NCBI RefSeq assembly: GCF_004362195.1
Contig: NZ_SNWG01000001.1
Location: 2,728,001 to 2,792,000, forward strand
Length of the DNA stretch: 64,000 bases
From: Microbacterium sp. BK668
GTDB lineage: Bacteria; Actinomycetota; Actinomycetes; Actinomycetales; Microbacteriaceae
Direction: 5' to 3'
The position numbers were made by a program, and so were the translations under genes. The first letter of the stretch is position 1, and every line of letters starts with the position of its first letter. The notes beneath the pieces are model-generated. The model did not search any database and had not been told where the DNA came from. It worked only from the letters and a program-made list of their open reading frames with translations. Below are positions 27,688 through 38,447 of this stretch, one piece after another.

Positions 27688-28841
27688 CCAGCCCGTTCTC
27701 GTCCGATCCCGCCGTCCTCGTCCTCGAGGACGGCACGCGGCACGTCGGCCGCGCCTACGGCGCACACGGCACGACCCTCGGCGAAGTCGTCTTCGCCACC
27801 GGCATGACCGGCTACCAGGAGACGCTCACCGACCCCTCGTACGCGGGTCAGATCGTCCTGCAGACGGCGCCCCACATCGGCAACACCGGCATGAACGACG
27901 AAGACCCCGAATCGCGTCGCATCTGGGTCTCGGGCTACATCGTGCGCGACCCCTCTCGCGTCGTGTCGAACTGGCGCGCCGACGAGTCGCTCGACGACGC
28001 GCTCGAGAGCGACGGCGTCGTGGGCATCAGCGGCATCGACACGCGCGCCGTCACGCGCCACATACGCTCGGCGGGCAGCATGCGCGGCGGGATCTTCTCG
28101 GGGGATGCCGCGGCGATCGACGCCGACGAGCAGCTGCGCCTCGTGCGCGAGGCTCCCGAGATGGCGGGGCAGAACCTGTCCGCCGCGGTCTCGGTCGCCG
28201 CCGCTGAGGTGACGGCCGCGCAGGGCGAGCGGATCGGCAACCTCGCCGTGCTCGATCTCGGGGTCAAGCAGGCGACCGTCGACAACCTCGCGGCGCGCGG
28301 CTTCGAGGTGCATGTGCTTCCGCAGGACGTCACGATCGAGGAGATCCGCGCGATCGAGCCGGTCGCCGTCTTCTACTCGAACGGCCCCGGCGATCCCGCC
28401 GCCTCGGGCGACCACGTCGACCTGTTGCGCGGCGTGCTCGACGACGGCCTGCCCTTCTTCGGCATCTGCTTCGGCAACCAGCTGCTCGGCCGCGCGCTGG
28501 GCCTCGGAACCTACAAGCTCCCGTTCGGCCATCGGGGCATCAACCAGCCCGTGCTCGACAAGGCCACGGGGCGCGTCGAGATCACGGCGCACAACCACGG
28601 CTTCGCGGTCGACGCGCCCGTCGAGGGCTCGTTCGACAGCCCCAACGGCTACGGCCGCATCGAGGTCTCGCACGTCGGGCTCAACGACCAGGTCGTCGAG
28701 GGGCTCCGGGCGCTCGACATCCCCGCCTTCTCGGTGCAGTACCACCCCGAGGCCGCGGCCGGCCCGCACGACGCCAACTACCTCTTCGACCGCTTCCGTG
28801 ACCTCGTCGTGGCGACCCTGGAGACCAACAAGAATGCCTAA
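27684..28841 (+). CDS. carA: Carbamoyl-phosphate synthase small subunit
   Basis: CarA hydrolyses glutamine and feeds ammonia to CarB. From ATG 27684 it has 385 residues. The class I glutaminase triad is visible: C262 in FFGICFGNQ, and His with Glu in [11 protein letters not shown]. The N-terminal CPSase domain ([22 protein letters not shown]) is complete. The start overlaps the preceding gene by 4 nt and the end overlaps carB by 8 nt. Confidence 0.97.
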   Translation: MTSPFSSDPAVLVLEDGTRHVGRAYGAHGTTLGEVVFATGMTGYQETLTDPSYAGQIVLQTAPHIGNTGMNDEDPESRRIWVSGYIVRDPSRVVSNWRADESLDDALESDGVVGISGIDTRAVTRHIRSAGSMRGGIFSGDAAAIDADEQLRLVREAPEMAGQNLSAAVSVAAAEVTAAQGERIGNLAVLDLGVKQATVDNLAARGFEVHVLPQDVTIEEIRAIEPVAVFYSNGPGDPAASGDHVDLLRGVLDDGLPFFGICFGNQLLGRALGLGTYKLPFGHRGINQPVLDKATGRVEITAHNHGFAVDAPVEGSFDSPNGYGRIEVSHVGLNDQVVEGLRALDIPAFSVQYHPEAAAGPHDANYLFDRFRDLVVATLETNKNA

Positions 28842-31800
28842 GCGCGACGACATCAAGAGCGTCCTCGTCATCGGGTCGGGCCCGATCGTCATCGGCCAGG
28901 CGTGCGAGTTCGACTACTCGGGCACCCAGGCGTGCCGCGTCCTCCGCGAGGAGGGCGTGCGCGTCATCCTCGTGAACTCCAACCCCGCCACGATCATGAC
29001 CGATCCCGACTTCGCAGACGCGACCTACATCGAGCCCATCACGCCCGCCGTGATCGAGACGATCATCGCGAAGGAGAAGCCCGACGCGATCCTCCCCACG
29101 CTCGGCGGCCAGACGGCGCTCAACGCCGCGATGGCGCTCGACAAGCAGGGCATCCTCGCCAAGTACGACGTCGAGCTCATCGGTGCGAAGGTCGACGCGA
29201 TCGAGAAGGGCGAGGACCGCCAGATCTTCAAGCAGCTCGTGCTCGACGCGGGGGCGGATGTCGCGGCATCCGTCATCTGCCACTCGATGGACGACCTGCT
29301 CGCCGGCGCCGAGAAGCTCGGCTACCCGCTCGTCGTGCGCCCGTCCTTCACGATGGGCGGCCTCGGCTCGGGCTTCGCGTACGACGAGGCCGATCTCCGC
29401 CGGATCGGCGGCGCGGGTCTGCACGACTCGCCGACCAATGAGGTGCTCCTGGAGGAGTCGATCCTCGGGTGGAAGGAGTACGAGCTCGAGCTCATGCGCG
29501 ACACGGCCGACAACACGGTCGTCGTCTGCTCGATCGAGAACGTCGACCCGGTCGGCGTGCACACGGGCGACTCGATCACCGTCGCGCCGGCGCTCACGCT
29601 GACCGACCGCGAGTACCAGAAGCTCCGCGACATCGGCATCGACATCATCCGCGCCGTCGGCGTCGACACGGGCGGCTGCAACATCCAGTTCGCCGTCGAC
29701 CCTGCCACCGGCCGCATCATCGTCATCGAGATGAACCCGCGCGTCTCGCGCTCGAGCGCTCTGGCGAGCAAGGCCACCGGCTTCCCGATCGCCAAGATCG
29801 CCGCCAAGCTCGCGATCGGGTACCGCCTCGACGAGATTCCCAACGACATCACGAAGGTGACGCCGGCGAGCTTCGAGCCGACGCTGGACTACATCGTCGT
29901 CAAAGTGCCCCGCTTCAACTTCGAGAAGTTCCCCGCCGCCGACACGACGCTCACGACGACCATGAAGTCGGTCGGCGAGGCGATGGCGATCGGCCGCAAC
30001 TACACGACGGCGCTGCAGAAGGCGCTGCGGTCGCTGGAGAAGCGAGGATCGAGCTTCCACTGGAGTGACGAGTCGCGCTCGGTCGACGAGCTGCTCGAGG
30101 TCGCCAAGACCCCGACCGACGGCCGCATCATCGCGGTGCAGCAGGCCCTCCGCTTCGGTGCGACGGCCGAGCAGGTCTTCGAGGCGACGAAGATCGACCC
30201 CTGGTTCATCGACCAGATCGTCCTCATCAACGAGGTCGCCGCGTTCGTCAAGGACGCGGGGGAGCTGGATGCCGCGACCCTCCGCATCGCGAAGGAGCAC
30301 GGCTTCAGCGACGCCCAGATCGCACAACTCCGCGGAGATTCGGAGCAGGAGGTGCGCGGCGTCCGCCACGGCTTCGGCATCCGGCCCGTCTTCAAGACCG
30401 TCGACACGTGCGCGGGGGAGTTCCCGGCGCTCACGCCGTACCACTACTCGAGCTACGACTTCGAGACCGAGGTCACGCCGTCCGACCGCACGAAGGTCGT
30501 CATCATCGGCTCCGGCCCCAACCGCATCGGCCAGGGCGTCGAGTTCGACTACTCGTGCGTGCACGCGTCGTTCGCCCTCTCGGACGCCGGGTACGAGACC
30601 GTCATGGTCAACTGCAACCCCGAGACCGTGTCGACCGACTACGACACGAGCGACCGCCTCTACTTCGAGCCGCTGACGCTCGAGGACGTCCTCGAGGTGC
30701 TGCACGCCGAGGCGCAGTCCGGCGAGATCCTCGGCGTCATCTGCCAGCTCGGCGGCCAGACGCCGCTCGGACTCGCGAAGGGCATCGAAGAGGCCGGCTA
30801 CCGCATCCTCGGCACGAGCCCCGCCGCGATCGAGCTCGCCGAGGAGCGCGAGCTCTTCTCGCGCCTCCTCGACCGCGCCGGCCTCGTGGCTCCGCGCAAC
30901 GGCACAGCGGTCGACGAGGCGGGCGCCATCGCGGTCGCCGAGGAGATCGGCTACCCCGTGCTCGTCCGCCCGTCGTTCGTGCTCGGCGGCCGCGGCATGG
31001 AGATCGTGTACTCGACGGAGGCGCTGCGCGACTACTTCGTGCGGATCGCCGACCAGGCGATCATCGGCCCGGGCCTGCCGCTGCTCGTCGACCGGTTCCT
31101 CGACGACGCCGTGGAGATCGACGTCGACGCGCTCTACGACGGGACCGAGCTCTACATCGGCGGCGTCATGGAGCACCTCGAGGAGGCCGGCATCCACTCC
31201 GGCGACTCGAGCTGCACCCTGCCGCCCATCTCACTCGGCCGCACCGAGATCGACCGCGTCCGCGAGGCGACGCACGCGATCGCCGAAGGCGTGGGAGTGC
31301 GCGGCCTGCTCAACGTGCAGTTCGCCGTCTCGGCCGGCGTGCTCTACGTCATCGAGGCGAACCCCCGTGCGTCGCGCACGGTGCCGTTCGTCTCGAAGGC
31401 GCTCGGCATCCCGCTCGCCAAGGCAGCCTCACGCATCATGGCAGGCGCCACGATCGCCGAGCTCAAGGCCGAGGGCGTCCTGCCCGATGTGGACGGCTCG
31501 CGCGTCCCGCTCGATGCGCCGGTCGCCGTCAAGGAGGCCGTGCTGCCGTTCAAGCGGTTCCGCACCAAGGAGGGGCTCATGGTCGACTCCGTCCTCGGTC
31601 CCGAGATGCGCTCGACGGGCGAGGTCATGGGCATCGACCGCGACTTCCCGACGGCGTTCGCGAAGAGCCAGGAGGCTGCCTACGGCGGCATGCCGCTCGA
31701 AGGCCGCGTGTTCATCTCGGTCGCCGACGACGACAAGCGCGCCGTCATCCTCCCTGCCCACCGCCTGCAGGAGCTCGGCTTCGACCTCGTGGCGACCGAG

Positions 31801-32121
31801 GGCACGGCCGAGATCCTCGCCCGCAACGGCATCGCCGTCGAGGTGGTGAGCAAGTACTCCGAGACGCAGGAGTCGGGCGACACGAACATCGTCGACCTCA
31901 TCAACGCGGGCGAGATCGACATGATCGTCAACACGCCGAGCGGGGGAGCGGCGCGTGCCGACGGCTACGAGATCCGTGCGGCAGCGGTCGCCGCCGACAA
32001 GGCGCTGTTCACGACCATGGCGGTGCTCGGCGCGGCCGTGTCGGCGCTGCCCGTGCTGCGCGAGGGTTTCGACGTGAAGAGCCTCCAGGAGTACGCCGTC
32101 GAGCGGGCGGCACGTCTGTGA
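28834..32121 (+). CDS. carB: Carbamoyl-phosphate synthase large subunit
   Basis: CarB makes carbamoyl phosphate for pyrimidine and arginine synthesis. The 1095-residue protein has two homologous ATP-grasp halves, each opening with the signature seen at residues ~9 ([21 protein letters not shown]) and ~553 ([21 protein letters not shown]), and a C-terminal MGS-like allosteric domain from about residue 950. [11 protein letters not shown] and [10 protein letters not shown] are the paired phosphate-binding loops. The ATG at 28834 is fixed by the family N-terminus; the frame open upstream is inside carA. Confidence 0.97.
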   Translation: MPKRDDIKSVLVIGSGPIVIGQACEFDYSGTQACRVLREEGVRVILVNSNPATIMTDPDFADATYIEPITPAVIETIIAKEKPDAILPTLGGQTALNAAMALDKQGILAKYDVELIGAKVDAIEKGEDRQIFKQLVLDAGADVAASVICHSMDDLLAGAEKLGYPLVVRPSFTMGGLGSGFAYDEADLRRIGGAGLHDSPTNEVLLEESILGWKEYELELMRDTADNTVVVCSIENVDPVGVHTGDSITVAPALTLTDREYQKLRDIGIDIIRAVGVDTGGCNIQFAVDPATGRIIVIEMNPRVSRSSALASKATGFPIAKIAAKLAIGYRLDEIPNDITKVTPASFEPTLDYIVVKVPRFNFEKFPAADTTLTTTMKSVGEAMAIGRNYTTALQKALRSLEKRGSSFHWSDESRSVDELLEVAKTPTDGRIIAVQQALRFGATAEQVFEATKIDPWFIDQIVLINEVAAFVKDAGELDAATLRIAKEHGFSDAQIAQLRGDSEQEVRGVRHGFGIRPVFKTVDTCAGEFPALTPYHYSSYDFETEVTPSDRTKVVIIGSGPNRIGQGVEFDYSCVHASFALSDAGYETVMVNCNPETVSTDYDTSDRLYFEPLTLEDVLEVLHAEAQSGEILGVICQLGGQTPLGLAKGIEEAGYRILGTSPAAIELAEERELFSRLLDRAGLVAPRNGTAVDEAGAIAVAEEIGYPVLVRPSFVLGGRGMEIVYSTEALRDYFVRIADQAIIGPGLPLLVDRFLDDAVEIDVDALYDGTELYIGGVMEHLEEAGIHSGDSSCTLPPISLGRTEIDRVREATHAIAEGVGVRGLLNVQFAVSAGVLYVIEANPRASRTVPFVSKALGIPLAKAASRIMAGATIAELKAEGVLPDVDGSRVPLDAPVAVKEAVLPFKRFRTKEGLMVDSVLGPEMRSTGEVMGIDRDFPTAFAKSQEAAYGGMPLEGRVFISVADDDKRAVILPAHRLQELGFDLVATEGTAEILARNGIAVEVVSKYSETQESGDTNIVDLINAGEIDMIVNTPSGGAARADGYEIRAAAVAADKALFTTMAVLGAAVSALPVLREGFDVKSLQEYAVERAARL

Positions 32122-32978
32122 CCGGCTTCGGGGCGCGGCTCGCCACCGCCCTGACGCAGTACGGCCCCCTGTGCGTCGGGATCGATCCGCATGCGCATCT
32201 GCTCGAGGAGTGGGGTCTGGATGCCTCGGCAGCCGGCGCGCGGGAGTTCGGCCTGCGCGTCGTCGACGCCGCGGCCGGGCGCGTCGGCGTCGTCAAGCCC
32301 CAGGTCGCGTTCTTCGAGCGCTTCGGCTCGGCCGGATTCGCGGCCCTCGAGGACGTGCTCGCCGCAGGACGCTCGGCCGGGCTCCTGGTGATCGCCGATG
32401 CGAAGCGCGGCGACATCGGCACGACGATGGACGGCTACGCCTCGGCGTGGCTCGAGGCGGGTTCGCCCCTCGAGGCCGATGCTCTGACGGTGAGCCCCTA
32501 CCTCGGACCCGAGTCGCTGCGCGCGACGCTGACGCTCGCCGTTCGCAGCGGGAAGGGCGTCTTCGTCCTCGCTGCGACGAGCAACGCCGAGGCCGCGGCC
32601 CTCCAGACCGCACAGACCGCGGATGTCGCCGCCGCCGACGGCGAGACGGTCGCCGCCCGCGTCGCCCGCGACATCGCCTGGGTCAACGGATCGACGGCCT
32701 TCGAGGGCGGCCTGGGGCCGATCGGCCTCGTCGTTGGTGCGACGGTCGACCGGCACGAGTTCGGTCTGACCGACGAAGTCCTGCGCGGCGCGCCGATCCT
32801 CGCGCCGGGCTTCGGCGCGCAGGGCGCCGAGCCCGCCGACCTCGAGCGACTGTTCGGCGCGCTGACGCCGAACGTCGTCGCGAGCGAGAGCCGCAGCATC
32901 CTGTCCTCCGGTCCCGCCGGTCTCGCGGACCGGATCGAGGAGCGCGCCGCGCTCTACCAGGAGGGCCACCGTGGCTGA
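32118..32978 (+). CDS. pyrF: Orotidine 5'-phosphate decarboxylase (type 2)
   Basis: PyrF decarboxylates OMP to UMP. The 286-residue length and the active-site motif [10 protein letters not shown] with K96 are those of the type 2 family common in actinobacteria. Other conserved parts are CVGIDPH near the start and [15 protein letters not shown] 32118 overlaps the carB stop (GTGA). The gene ends 8 nt into gmk. pyrD and pyrE are not in the window. Confidence 0.95.
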   Translation: MTGFGARLATALTQYGPLCVGIDPHAHLLEEWGLDASAAGAREFGLRVVDAAAGRVGVVKPQVAFFERFGSAGFAALEDVLAAGRSAGLLVIADAKRGDIGTTMDGYASAWLEAGSPLEADALTVSPYLGPESLRATLTLAVRSGKGVFVLAATSNAEAAALQTAQTADVAAADGETVAARVARDIAWVNGSTAFEGGLGPIGLVVGATVDRHEFGLTDEVLRGAPILAPGFGAQGAEPADLERLFGALTPNVVASESRSILSSGPAGLADRIEERAALYQEGHRG

Positions 32979-33867
32979 CGCGCAGCACCCGCCCGAGGTC
33001 GACCGGGTCGCGGCGTCCCGGCGCGCCGTCGCCGCCCGGCGTGCGCGCGCGTCGCTCAAGAAGGACGTCACGATGCGCGTCATCACGCCGCAGGAGCTGC
33101 TGCGGCGCGCGTTCGCCGATCCCGCTTCGCCTGCGGGGACGATGCGCGTGACCGAGTTCCTCACGAGCATCCCCGCGATCGGCGAGGGCAAGCGCGACCG
33201 CATCCTCGACCGGCTGGGCATCTCGCCGGTCAAGCGACTCGGCGGTCTCGGAGCACGCCAGCGGCGAGCGCTGTCGGCCTTCCTCGACGAGCGCTGGCCC
33301 GAGCTGAAGCCGCGCGAGGGGCGGAGCCGCCTCGTCGTCCTGGCAGGACCCACCGCCGTGGGCAAAGGCACGGTGGCGGCCCGGATCGCACAGGAGCACC
33401 CCGAGATCCACCTGTCCGTCTCCGCCACGACGCGGGCGCCCCGCCCGGGCGAAGTCGACGGACGCCACTACTACTTCGTCGACGACGCCGAGTTCGACCG
33501 CCTCGTCCGGGACGGCGAGCTGCTGGAGCACGCGACGGTGCACAACCGCTTCCGGTACGGCACGCCCCGCGCACCGATCGAGGCCGCGCTGGCGGAGGGC
33601 AAGACGGTGCTGCTCGAGATCGACCTGCAGGGTGCGCGCCAGGTGCGCGCCGCCGAGTCCACGGCGACCCTCGTGTTCCTCCTCCCGCCCAGCTGGGACG
33701 AGCTGGTGCAGCGGCTGGTCGGCCGGGGGACCGAGGGCGCGGAAGAGCGCGCCCGGCGCCTGCGCACCGCGAAGATCGAGCTCGCCGCGCAGGGCGAGTT
33801 CGACTTCCGCGTCGTCAACGACGACGTCGGCCGGGCCGCCGAAGAGGTCGTGTCGCTCACGCGGTAG
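32971..33867 (+). CDS. gmk: mIHF-guanylate kinase fusion protein
   Basis: The 298-residue frame joins two proteins that are separate neighbours in mycobacteria. Residues ~5-105 match actinobacterial integration host factor mIHF: basic helix ([16 protein letters not shown]), then [27 protein letters not shown] and [13 protein letters not shown], the helix-two-turn-helix DNA-binding unit. Residues ~119-298 are guanylate kinase (GMP to GDP): P-loop GPTAVGKGT at 126-134, [20 protein letters not shown] and [10 protein letters not shown]. The frame is uninterrupted and no internal ribosome binding site is evident between domains. GTG start has AGGAGGG upstream and overlaps pyrF by 8 nt. The stop codon TAG forms part of the rpoZ -10 box. 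Confidence 0.93.
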   Translation: MADAQHPPEVDRVAASRRAVAARRARASLKKDVTMRVITPQELLRRAFADPASPAGTMRVTEFLTSIPAIGEGKRDRILDRLGISPVKRLGGLGARQRRALSAFLDERWPELKPREGRSRLVVLAGPTAVGKGTVAARIAQEHPEIHLSVSATTRAPRPGEVDGRHYYFVDDAEFDRLVRDGELLEHATVHNRFRYGTPRAPIEAALAEGKTVLLEIDLQGARQVRAAESTATLVFLLPPSWDELVQRLVGRGTEGAEERARRLRTAKIELAAQGEFDFRVVNDDVGRAAEEVVSLTR

Positions 33868-33870
33868 ACT
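33865..33870 (+). promoter_or_regulatory. -10 box TAGACT for rpoZ, containing the gmk stop codon
   Basis: The first three bases are the TAG stop of gmk. It gives rpoZ a leader of about 62 nt with GAGGAG before the ATG. Confidence 0.55.
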
Positions 33871-33938
33871 GTCTGTTTGGGCGTCTTCGGATGCCGCACG
33901 TCTTCCATCGACATCCGTCTCGTATCGAGGAGCTTCTC

Positions 33939-34193
33939 ATGGCCGGAACGAACCAGGGCATCATCGACCCGCCCATCGACAACCTGCTCGACAAGGTCGA
34001 CTCCAAGTACCAGCTCGTCATCTACGCGGCCAAGCGCGCGCGTCAGATCAACGACTACTACTCGGACCTCCACGAGGGGAACCTGTTCGACAACGTGGGC
34101 CCGCTCGTCGACTCGACCGTCGAGGACAAGCCGCTCACGATCGCCCTCCACGAGATCCACGAGGACAAGCTCCGCCTCCGCCACGCCGAGTGA
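33939..34193 (+). CDS. rpoZ: DNA-directed RNA polymerase subunit omega
   Basis: Omega helps assemble and stabilise RNA polymerase. I take ATG 33939 ([20 protein letters not shown]) with GAGGAG 6 nt upstream; the longer frame from 33891 adds an unrelated sequence. The 84-residue protein has the family motif [17 protein letters not shown] and the actinobacterial C-terminus ([16 protein letters not shown]). It is the usual neighbour of gmk. coaBC, which commonly follows, is not here; metK comes next after 111 bp. Confidence 0.94.
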   Translation: MAGTNQGIIDPPIDNLLDKVDSKYQLVIYAAKRARQINDYYSDLHEGNLFDNVGPLVDSTVEDKPLTIALHEIHEDKLRLRHAE

Positions 34194-34254
34194 CGCTTCC
34201 GCACCGCAGGTGACGCCGGAAGGCGCGCTCGGCCGCGCTGTCGGCGGCCACCGG

Positions 34255-34260
34255 CAGAAT
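34255..34260 (+). promoter_or_regulatory. Possible -10 box CAGAAT for metK
   Basis: CAGAAT is one base off TANNNT and 44 nt upstream of metK. A small hairpin CGGGTG/CACCCG (34264-34269/34274-34279) would stand at the mRNA 5' end. I see no SAM riboswitch. Confidence 0.3.
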
Positions 34261-34304
34261 CACCGGGTGCCCGCACCCGACTCCGCCCCGATCCTGGAGC
34301 TGCG

Positions 34305-35498
34305 ATGACCGAGCTGCGCCTGTTCACCTCCGAGTCCGTCACCGAGGGCCATCCCGACAAGATCTGCGACCAGATCTCCGACAGCATCCTCGACGGGATC
34401 CTCGCCGAGGACCCCGCCGGCCGCGTCGCCGTCGAGACGCTCGTCACGACGGGCCTCGTGCACGTCGCGGGCGAGGTCTCCACGCGCGCGTACGTCGAGA
34501 TCCCCGCGATCGTCCGCGACGTGGTCAACCGCATCGGCTACACGTCGAGCGAGACCGGCTTCGACGGCGATTCCTGCGGCGTGAGCGTCTCGATCGGCGC
34601 GCAGTCCTCCGACATCGCGGCGGGCGTCAACAAGGCCTTCGAGCGGCGCGAGGACGGATCGGAGGATCCGCACGACCTGCAGGGCGCGGGGGACCAGGGC
34701 ATCATGTTCGGCTACGCCACGCGCGAGACGCCGCAGCTCATGCCGATGGCGATCTGGACGGCGCATCGCATCGCCGAGAGACTCACCGAGACGCGGAGGT
34801 CGGGGATCCTGCCGTTCCTGCGCCCCGACGGCAAGACGCAGGTGACGCTCGGCTACGACGGGAACGCGCCGAAGACCATCGAGTCCGTCGTCCTGTCGAC
34901 CCAGCACCATCCCGACATCTCGCAGGACGAACTGCGCGCCCTCGTGCGCGCCGAGGTCATCGAGCCCGTGCTGGCGCAGACCGGGCTCGACTTCCCGGAC
35001 GTCAAGTACTACATCAACCCGGCCGGCCCCTTCGTGACGGGCGGGCCGAAGGGCGACGCGGGCCTGACGGGCCGCAAGATCATCATCGACACCTACGGGG
35101 GTGCGGCGCGCCACGGCGGCGGCGCCTTCAGCGGGAAGGACCCGTCCAAGGTCGACCGGTCGGCGGCCTACGCCATGCGCTGGGTCGCGAAGAACGCGGT
35201 TGCGGCGGGCCTGGCCGACCGCCTGGAGGTGCAGGTCGCGTACGCGATCGGGAAGGCGAAGCCCGTCGGACTGTACGTCGAGTCGTTCGGGTCCGGGCAT
35301 GTCGCCGACGAGGCGATCACGAGGGCCATCCGCAGCGTCTTCGACCTGCGGCCCAAGGCGATCATCGACGACCTCGATCTCCTTCGGCCGATCTACGCGC
35401 AGACGGCCGCCTACGGGCACTTCGGGCGTGAGCTGCCGGACTTCACGTGGGAGCGCACCGACCGCGTCGAGGAGCTCCGCGCGGCCGCCGGGCTCTGA
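34305..35498 (+). CDS. metK: S-adenosylmethionine synthase
   Basis: MetK makes SAM from methionine and ATP. The 397-residue protein has the signatures [19 protein letters not shown] at the N-terminus, [12 protein letters not shown], and the phosphate-binding [25 protein letters not shown]. Length and layout are standard. ATG start is at the family position. The 111-bp gap to rpoZ has a weak promoter and no gene. priA follows directly. Confidence 0.97.
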   Translation: MTELRLFTSESVTEGHPDKICDQISDSILDGILAEDPAGRVAVETLVTTGLVHVAGEVSTRAYVEIPAIVRDVVNRIGYTSSETGFDGDSCGVSVSIGAQSSDIAAGVNKAFERREDGSEDPHDLQGAGDQGIMFGYATRETPQLMPMAIWTAHRIAERLTETRRSGILPFLRPDGKTQVTLGYDGNAPKTIESVVLSTQHHPDISQDELRALVRAEVIEPVLAQTGLDFPDVKYYINPAGPFVTGGPKGDAGLTGRKIIIDTYGGAARHGGGAFSGKDPSKVDRSAAYAMRWVAKNAVAAGLADRLEVQVAYAIGKAKPVGLYVESFGSGHVADEAITRAIRSVFDLRPKAIIDDLDLLRPIYAQTAAYGHFGRELPDFTWERTDRVEELRAAAGL

Positions 35499-35529
35499 CG
35501 TGGACCCTGCCTCAGCGCGAGGCGAGGAG

Positions 35530-37515
35530 ATGACCGCGCGACCCGTGGCGAGGGTGCTCCTCGACTCGCCGCTGCCGCAGCTCGACCGGCTGTTCGACTA
35601 CGCGATACCGCCCGAGCTGGATGCTCAGGCGCAGCCCGGCGTCCGGGTGCGTGTGCCGCTGCGCAGCGCCGGGCGGATGGTCGACGGCTACCTCGTGGAG
35701 CGTCTCACGGAGCAGCCGGGTGACCGGCCGCTCTCCGCGCTCGACGCCGTCGTGTCGCCCGTGGAAGTGCTCCCGTCCCGGCTGTACGCGCTCGCACGAC
35801 GCGCCGCCGATCGTGCGGCGGGCTCGGCATCCGACATCCTCCGGCTCGTGATCCCGAAGCGGATGGTGCGTGCCGAGAAGGCGTGGCTCGCCGCCACACG
35901 GCCCGAGCCGCACGCGCCGCAGCCCTCCGAGTGGGTCCGCGAGGCCCTCGGGGCGTTCCCCGGGCTCGCCGAAGGCCTCGACGAGGCGCGCCGGCTCGCG
36001 GTCGAGGCCCCCGCGCATCTCGTCGCGGTTCCGGATGCCTCGGGCTCCCCCGTCTTCGTCGGCGCCTGGGCCGAGCTGCTCGCGGCCGCCGCGGTCCACA
36101 CCCTCGACCGCGGGCGAAGCGCCATCCTGGTCGTGCCGGACCATCGTGACCAGGCGCAGCTCGAGGCCGCCCTCGCCGGACGCGTGAGCGAAGACGTCGT
36201 CATCCGGCTCGACGCCCGGCAGCCGTCGCCGGCCCGCTACGCCGGGTTCCTCCGCACGCTCGACGCGGCACCGTGCGTCGTGATCGGCCAGCGCTCGGCG
36301 GTGTACGCACCCGTCCACGCGCCGGGACTGATCGCGCTGTGGGACGACGGCGATCCCCTCCTCGCCGAGCCGCTGTCTCCGGGCGTGCACGCGCGCGACG
36401 CGGCGCTCATCCGGCAGGAGCTCGACGGATGCGCGCTCCTGTTCGCGGGCCACACCCGCACCACCGATGTGGAACGGCTCGTGGGGGTCGGCTGGGTGCG
36501 CGACCTTCCGCCTCGCCGTCGGACGAGCCCCCGGGTCGTCCTGAGCGCCACACGCGAGGGCGAGTCGCGCGGTGCCCGCGTGCCCTCGGCCGCCTTCGCC
36601 GCCGCGCGCGAGGCGCTCGCGTCGGGTCCCGTGCTCGTGCAGGTGGCCCGCCCCGGCTACGCTCCGGTTCTCGTGTGCGCCGACTGCCGGCGACCGGCAC
36701 GGTGCCCCCACTGCTCTGGTCCGCTCCGCGCGGCACGCGCCGGAGCCGTGCCCGAGTGCGGGTGGTGCGGCCGCGCCGCCGGCGCCTGGGCGTGCCCGCA
36801 CTGCGCGTCCACGCGGGTGCGCATGGCATCAGCGGGGAGCGAGCGCACGGCCGACGAGCTCGGTCGCGCCTTCCCGGGCGTCCGGGTCGTCGTCGCCGAC
36901 GGCGACCACCCCGTCGCTCGCGTCGACGGGCGGCCCGCACTCGTCATCGCGACCCGCGGCGCGGAGCCCATCCCCGACGGCGGATACCGCGCCATCATCC
37001 TGCTGGATGGCGAGCGGATGCTGCTGGCCGACGATCTGCGCATCGGGGAGTCCGCTCTGCGATGGTGGATGAACGCGGCAGCCCTCGCGGCGCCCGGGGC
37101 GCCGGTCCACCTCGTGGGAGTGGCCGGGTCCGTCGCGCGGGCGCTCGCGACCTGGAGCCCGTCCGCGTATGCGCGCTCCGAGCTCGCCGACCGCGCGCCG
37201 CTGCGCATGCCTCCGGTCGTGCGCGTCGCGGCGGTCGAGGGGCCCGCGAAGGCGGTGTCGACGACCCTGGCCGCCCTGCGCGAGACGCTTCCCGGGCTCC
37301 AACCCGACGATGTCCTGGGGCCTGTGACGCGGGACGACGGAGGCGCCCGGGCCCTCGTCCGGTTCGACTACGGCCTCGGCGCTCGCGTGACCGAGAGCCT
37401 GCGGTCCTCGGTCGTGGCGGATGCCCTCCGCGCCCGGAAGGCGGCCAAGGGAAGGACGCCCGGCGCCCGCAATACACTCAGAGTCCGGGTCGACGTTCCC
37501 GACCTCGATCTGTGA
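35530..37515 (+). CDS. priA: Primosomal protein N' (PriA), helicase motifs lost
   Basis: The 661-residue protein (ATG 35530; GTG 35500, 2 nt after the metK stop, is an alternative that adds 10 residues) has the PriA DNA-binding N-terminus (VARVLLDSPLPQLDRLFDYAIPP) and the zinc-binding region CADC-x5-CPHC...CGWC-x6-CPHC with all eight cysteines. The helicase core is degenerate: where GxTGSGKT should be there is only DASGSPVFVG, and the DEAH box reads WDDGD. This form is known in actinobacteria and is thought to act without helicase activity, as a replication-restart scaffold. It sits in the conserved metK-priA-fmt-rsmB run. Confidence 0.92.
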   Translation: MTARPVARVLLDSPLPQLDRLFDYAIPPELDAQAQPGVRVRVPLRSAGRMVDGYLVERLTEQPGDRPLSALDAVVSPVEVLPSRLYALARRAADRAAGSASDILRLVIPKRMVRAEKAWLAATRPEPHAPQPSEWVREALGAFPGLAEGLDEARRLAVEAPAHLVAVPDASGSPVFVGAWAELLAAAAVHTLDRGRSAILVVPDHRDQAQLEAALAGRVSEDVVIRLDARQPSPARYAGFLRTLDAAPCVVIGQRSAVYAPVHAPGLIALWDDGDPLLAEPLSPGVHARDAALIRQELDGCALLFAGHTRTTDVERLVGVGWVRDLPPRRRTSPRVVLSATREGESRGARVPSAAFAAAREALASGPVLVQVARPGYAPVLVCADCRRPARCPHCSGPLRAARAGAVPECGWCGRAAGAWACPHCASTRVRMASAGSERTADELGRAFPGVRVVVADGDHPVARVDGRPALVIATRGAEPIPDGGYRAIILLDGERMLLADDLRIGESALRWWMNAAALAAPGAPVHLVGVAGSVARALATWSPSAYARSELADRAPLRMPPVVRVAAVEGPAKAVSTTLAALRETLPGLQPDDVLGPVTRDDGGARALVRFDYGLGARVTESLRSSVVADALRARKAAKGRTPGARNTLRVRVDVPDLDL

Positions 37516-37523
37516 GGAGCCTC

Positions 37524-38447
37524 ATGCGCCTGGTCTTCGCCGGCACGCCCGAGGCGGCGGTCCCGTCGCTCCGGCGGCTCGCGGCATCCGATCACGACGT
37601 CGTCGCCGTCGTGACCCGTGCCGATGCACCGCTCGGACGCAAACGCGTGCTGACGCCGTCGCCGGTCGCACGGGCGGCCGACGAGCTCGGCATCCCGACG
37701 ATCAAGACCGATCGGCTCGACGATGCCGCGACGGAGGCGATCCGCGCCGCACATCCCGACCTCGGCGTCATCGTCGCGTACGGCGGGCTCGTCCGCGAGC
37801 CGCTGCTCTCGCTGCCGGCGCACGGCTGGATCAACCTCCACTTCTCGCTGCTCCCACGCTGGCGGGGCGCCGCGCCGGTCCAGCGGGCGGTCATGGCGGG
37901 GGATGCCGAGACCGGCGTCGCGGTGTTCCGCCTCGTCCCTGCGCTCGACGCGGGCGACGTGTTCGCACGGGTGCCGTACCTCATCCCCGACGGGGCGACG
38001 GCGGGCGACCTGCTGGCCGCGCTCGCCGTCGACGGCGCCGACGTCCTGACCGACGTGGTCGACGGCATCGCCGCAGGCACCGCGCGCGCCGTCCCGCAGG
38101 AGGGCGAGCCGACGTTCGCGCCCAAGCTCACGCTCGACGACGGCCGTGTGCCGTGGAGCGAGCCCCGGGAGGCGGTGCTCGCCCGCATCCGCGGCGTGAC
38201 GCCCGAACCGGGCGCGCACACGTCGGTGGGCGGCGCGCGGCTGAAGATCCTCGTCGCGGGGAAAGCCGAGGCATCCGCCACCCCCCTCGCCCCCGGCGAG
38301 ATCGCCTCCGTCGGCCGGCTGATCCTCGCCGGCACGGGCAGCGGCCCCGTCGTGCTCGACCGCGTGCAGCCCGCGGGGAGGGGTGCGATGAACGCCGCGG
38401 ACTGGTGGCGCGGCCTGCGCACCGCGGGCACGGTGATCGCGACATGA
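37524..38447 (+). CDS. fmt: Methionyl-tRNA formyltransferase
   Basis: Fmt formylates initiator Met-tRNA using 10-formyl-THF. ATG 37524 with TGAGGAG upstream gives 307 residues, the family length. The catalytic and folate-binding signature LHFSLLPRWRGAAPVQRAVMAGD is present, as is the N-terminal MRLVFAGTPEAAVPSL. A deformylase gene is not adjacent. Its stop overlaps rsmB (ATGA). Confidence 0.96.
   Translation: MRLVFAGTPEAAVPSLRRLAASDHDVVAVVTRADAPLGRKRVLTPSPVARAADELGIPTIKTDRLDDAATEAIRAAHPDLGVIVAYGGLVREPLLSLPAHGWINLHFSLLPRWRGAAPVQRAVMAGDAETGVAVFRLVPALDAGDVFARVPYLIPDGATAGDLLAALAVDGADVLTDVVDGIAAGTARAVPQEGEPTFAPKLTLDDGRVPWSEPREAVLARIRGVTPEPGAHTSVGGARLKILVAGKAEASATPLAPGEIASVGRLILAGTGSGPVVLDRVQPAGRGAMNAADWWRGLRTAGTVIAT

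Noticed and set aside
28681..31197. Minus-strand open frame of 838 codons opposite carB
   Set aside because: Antisense shadow with low-complexity Asp/Val/Arg-rich translation and no recognisable domain; carB is certain.
34194..34304. SAM riboswitch before metK
   Set aside because: The gap is only 111 bp and holds one small hairpin without the conserved riboswitch core.
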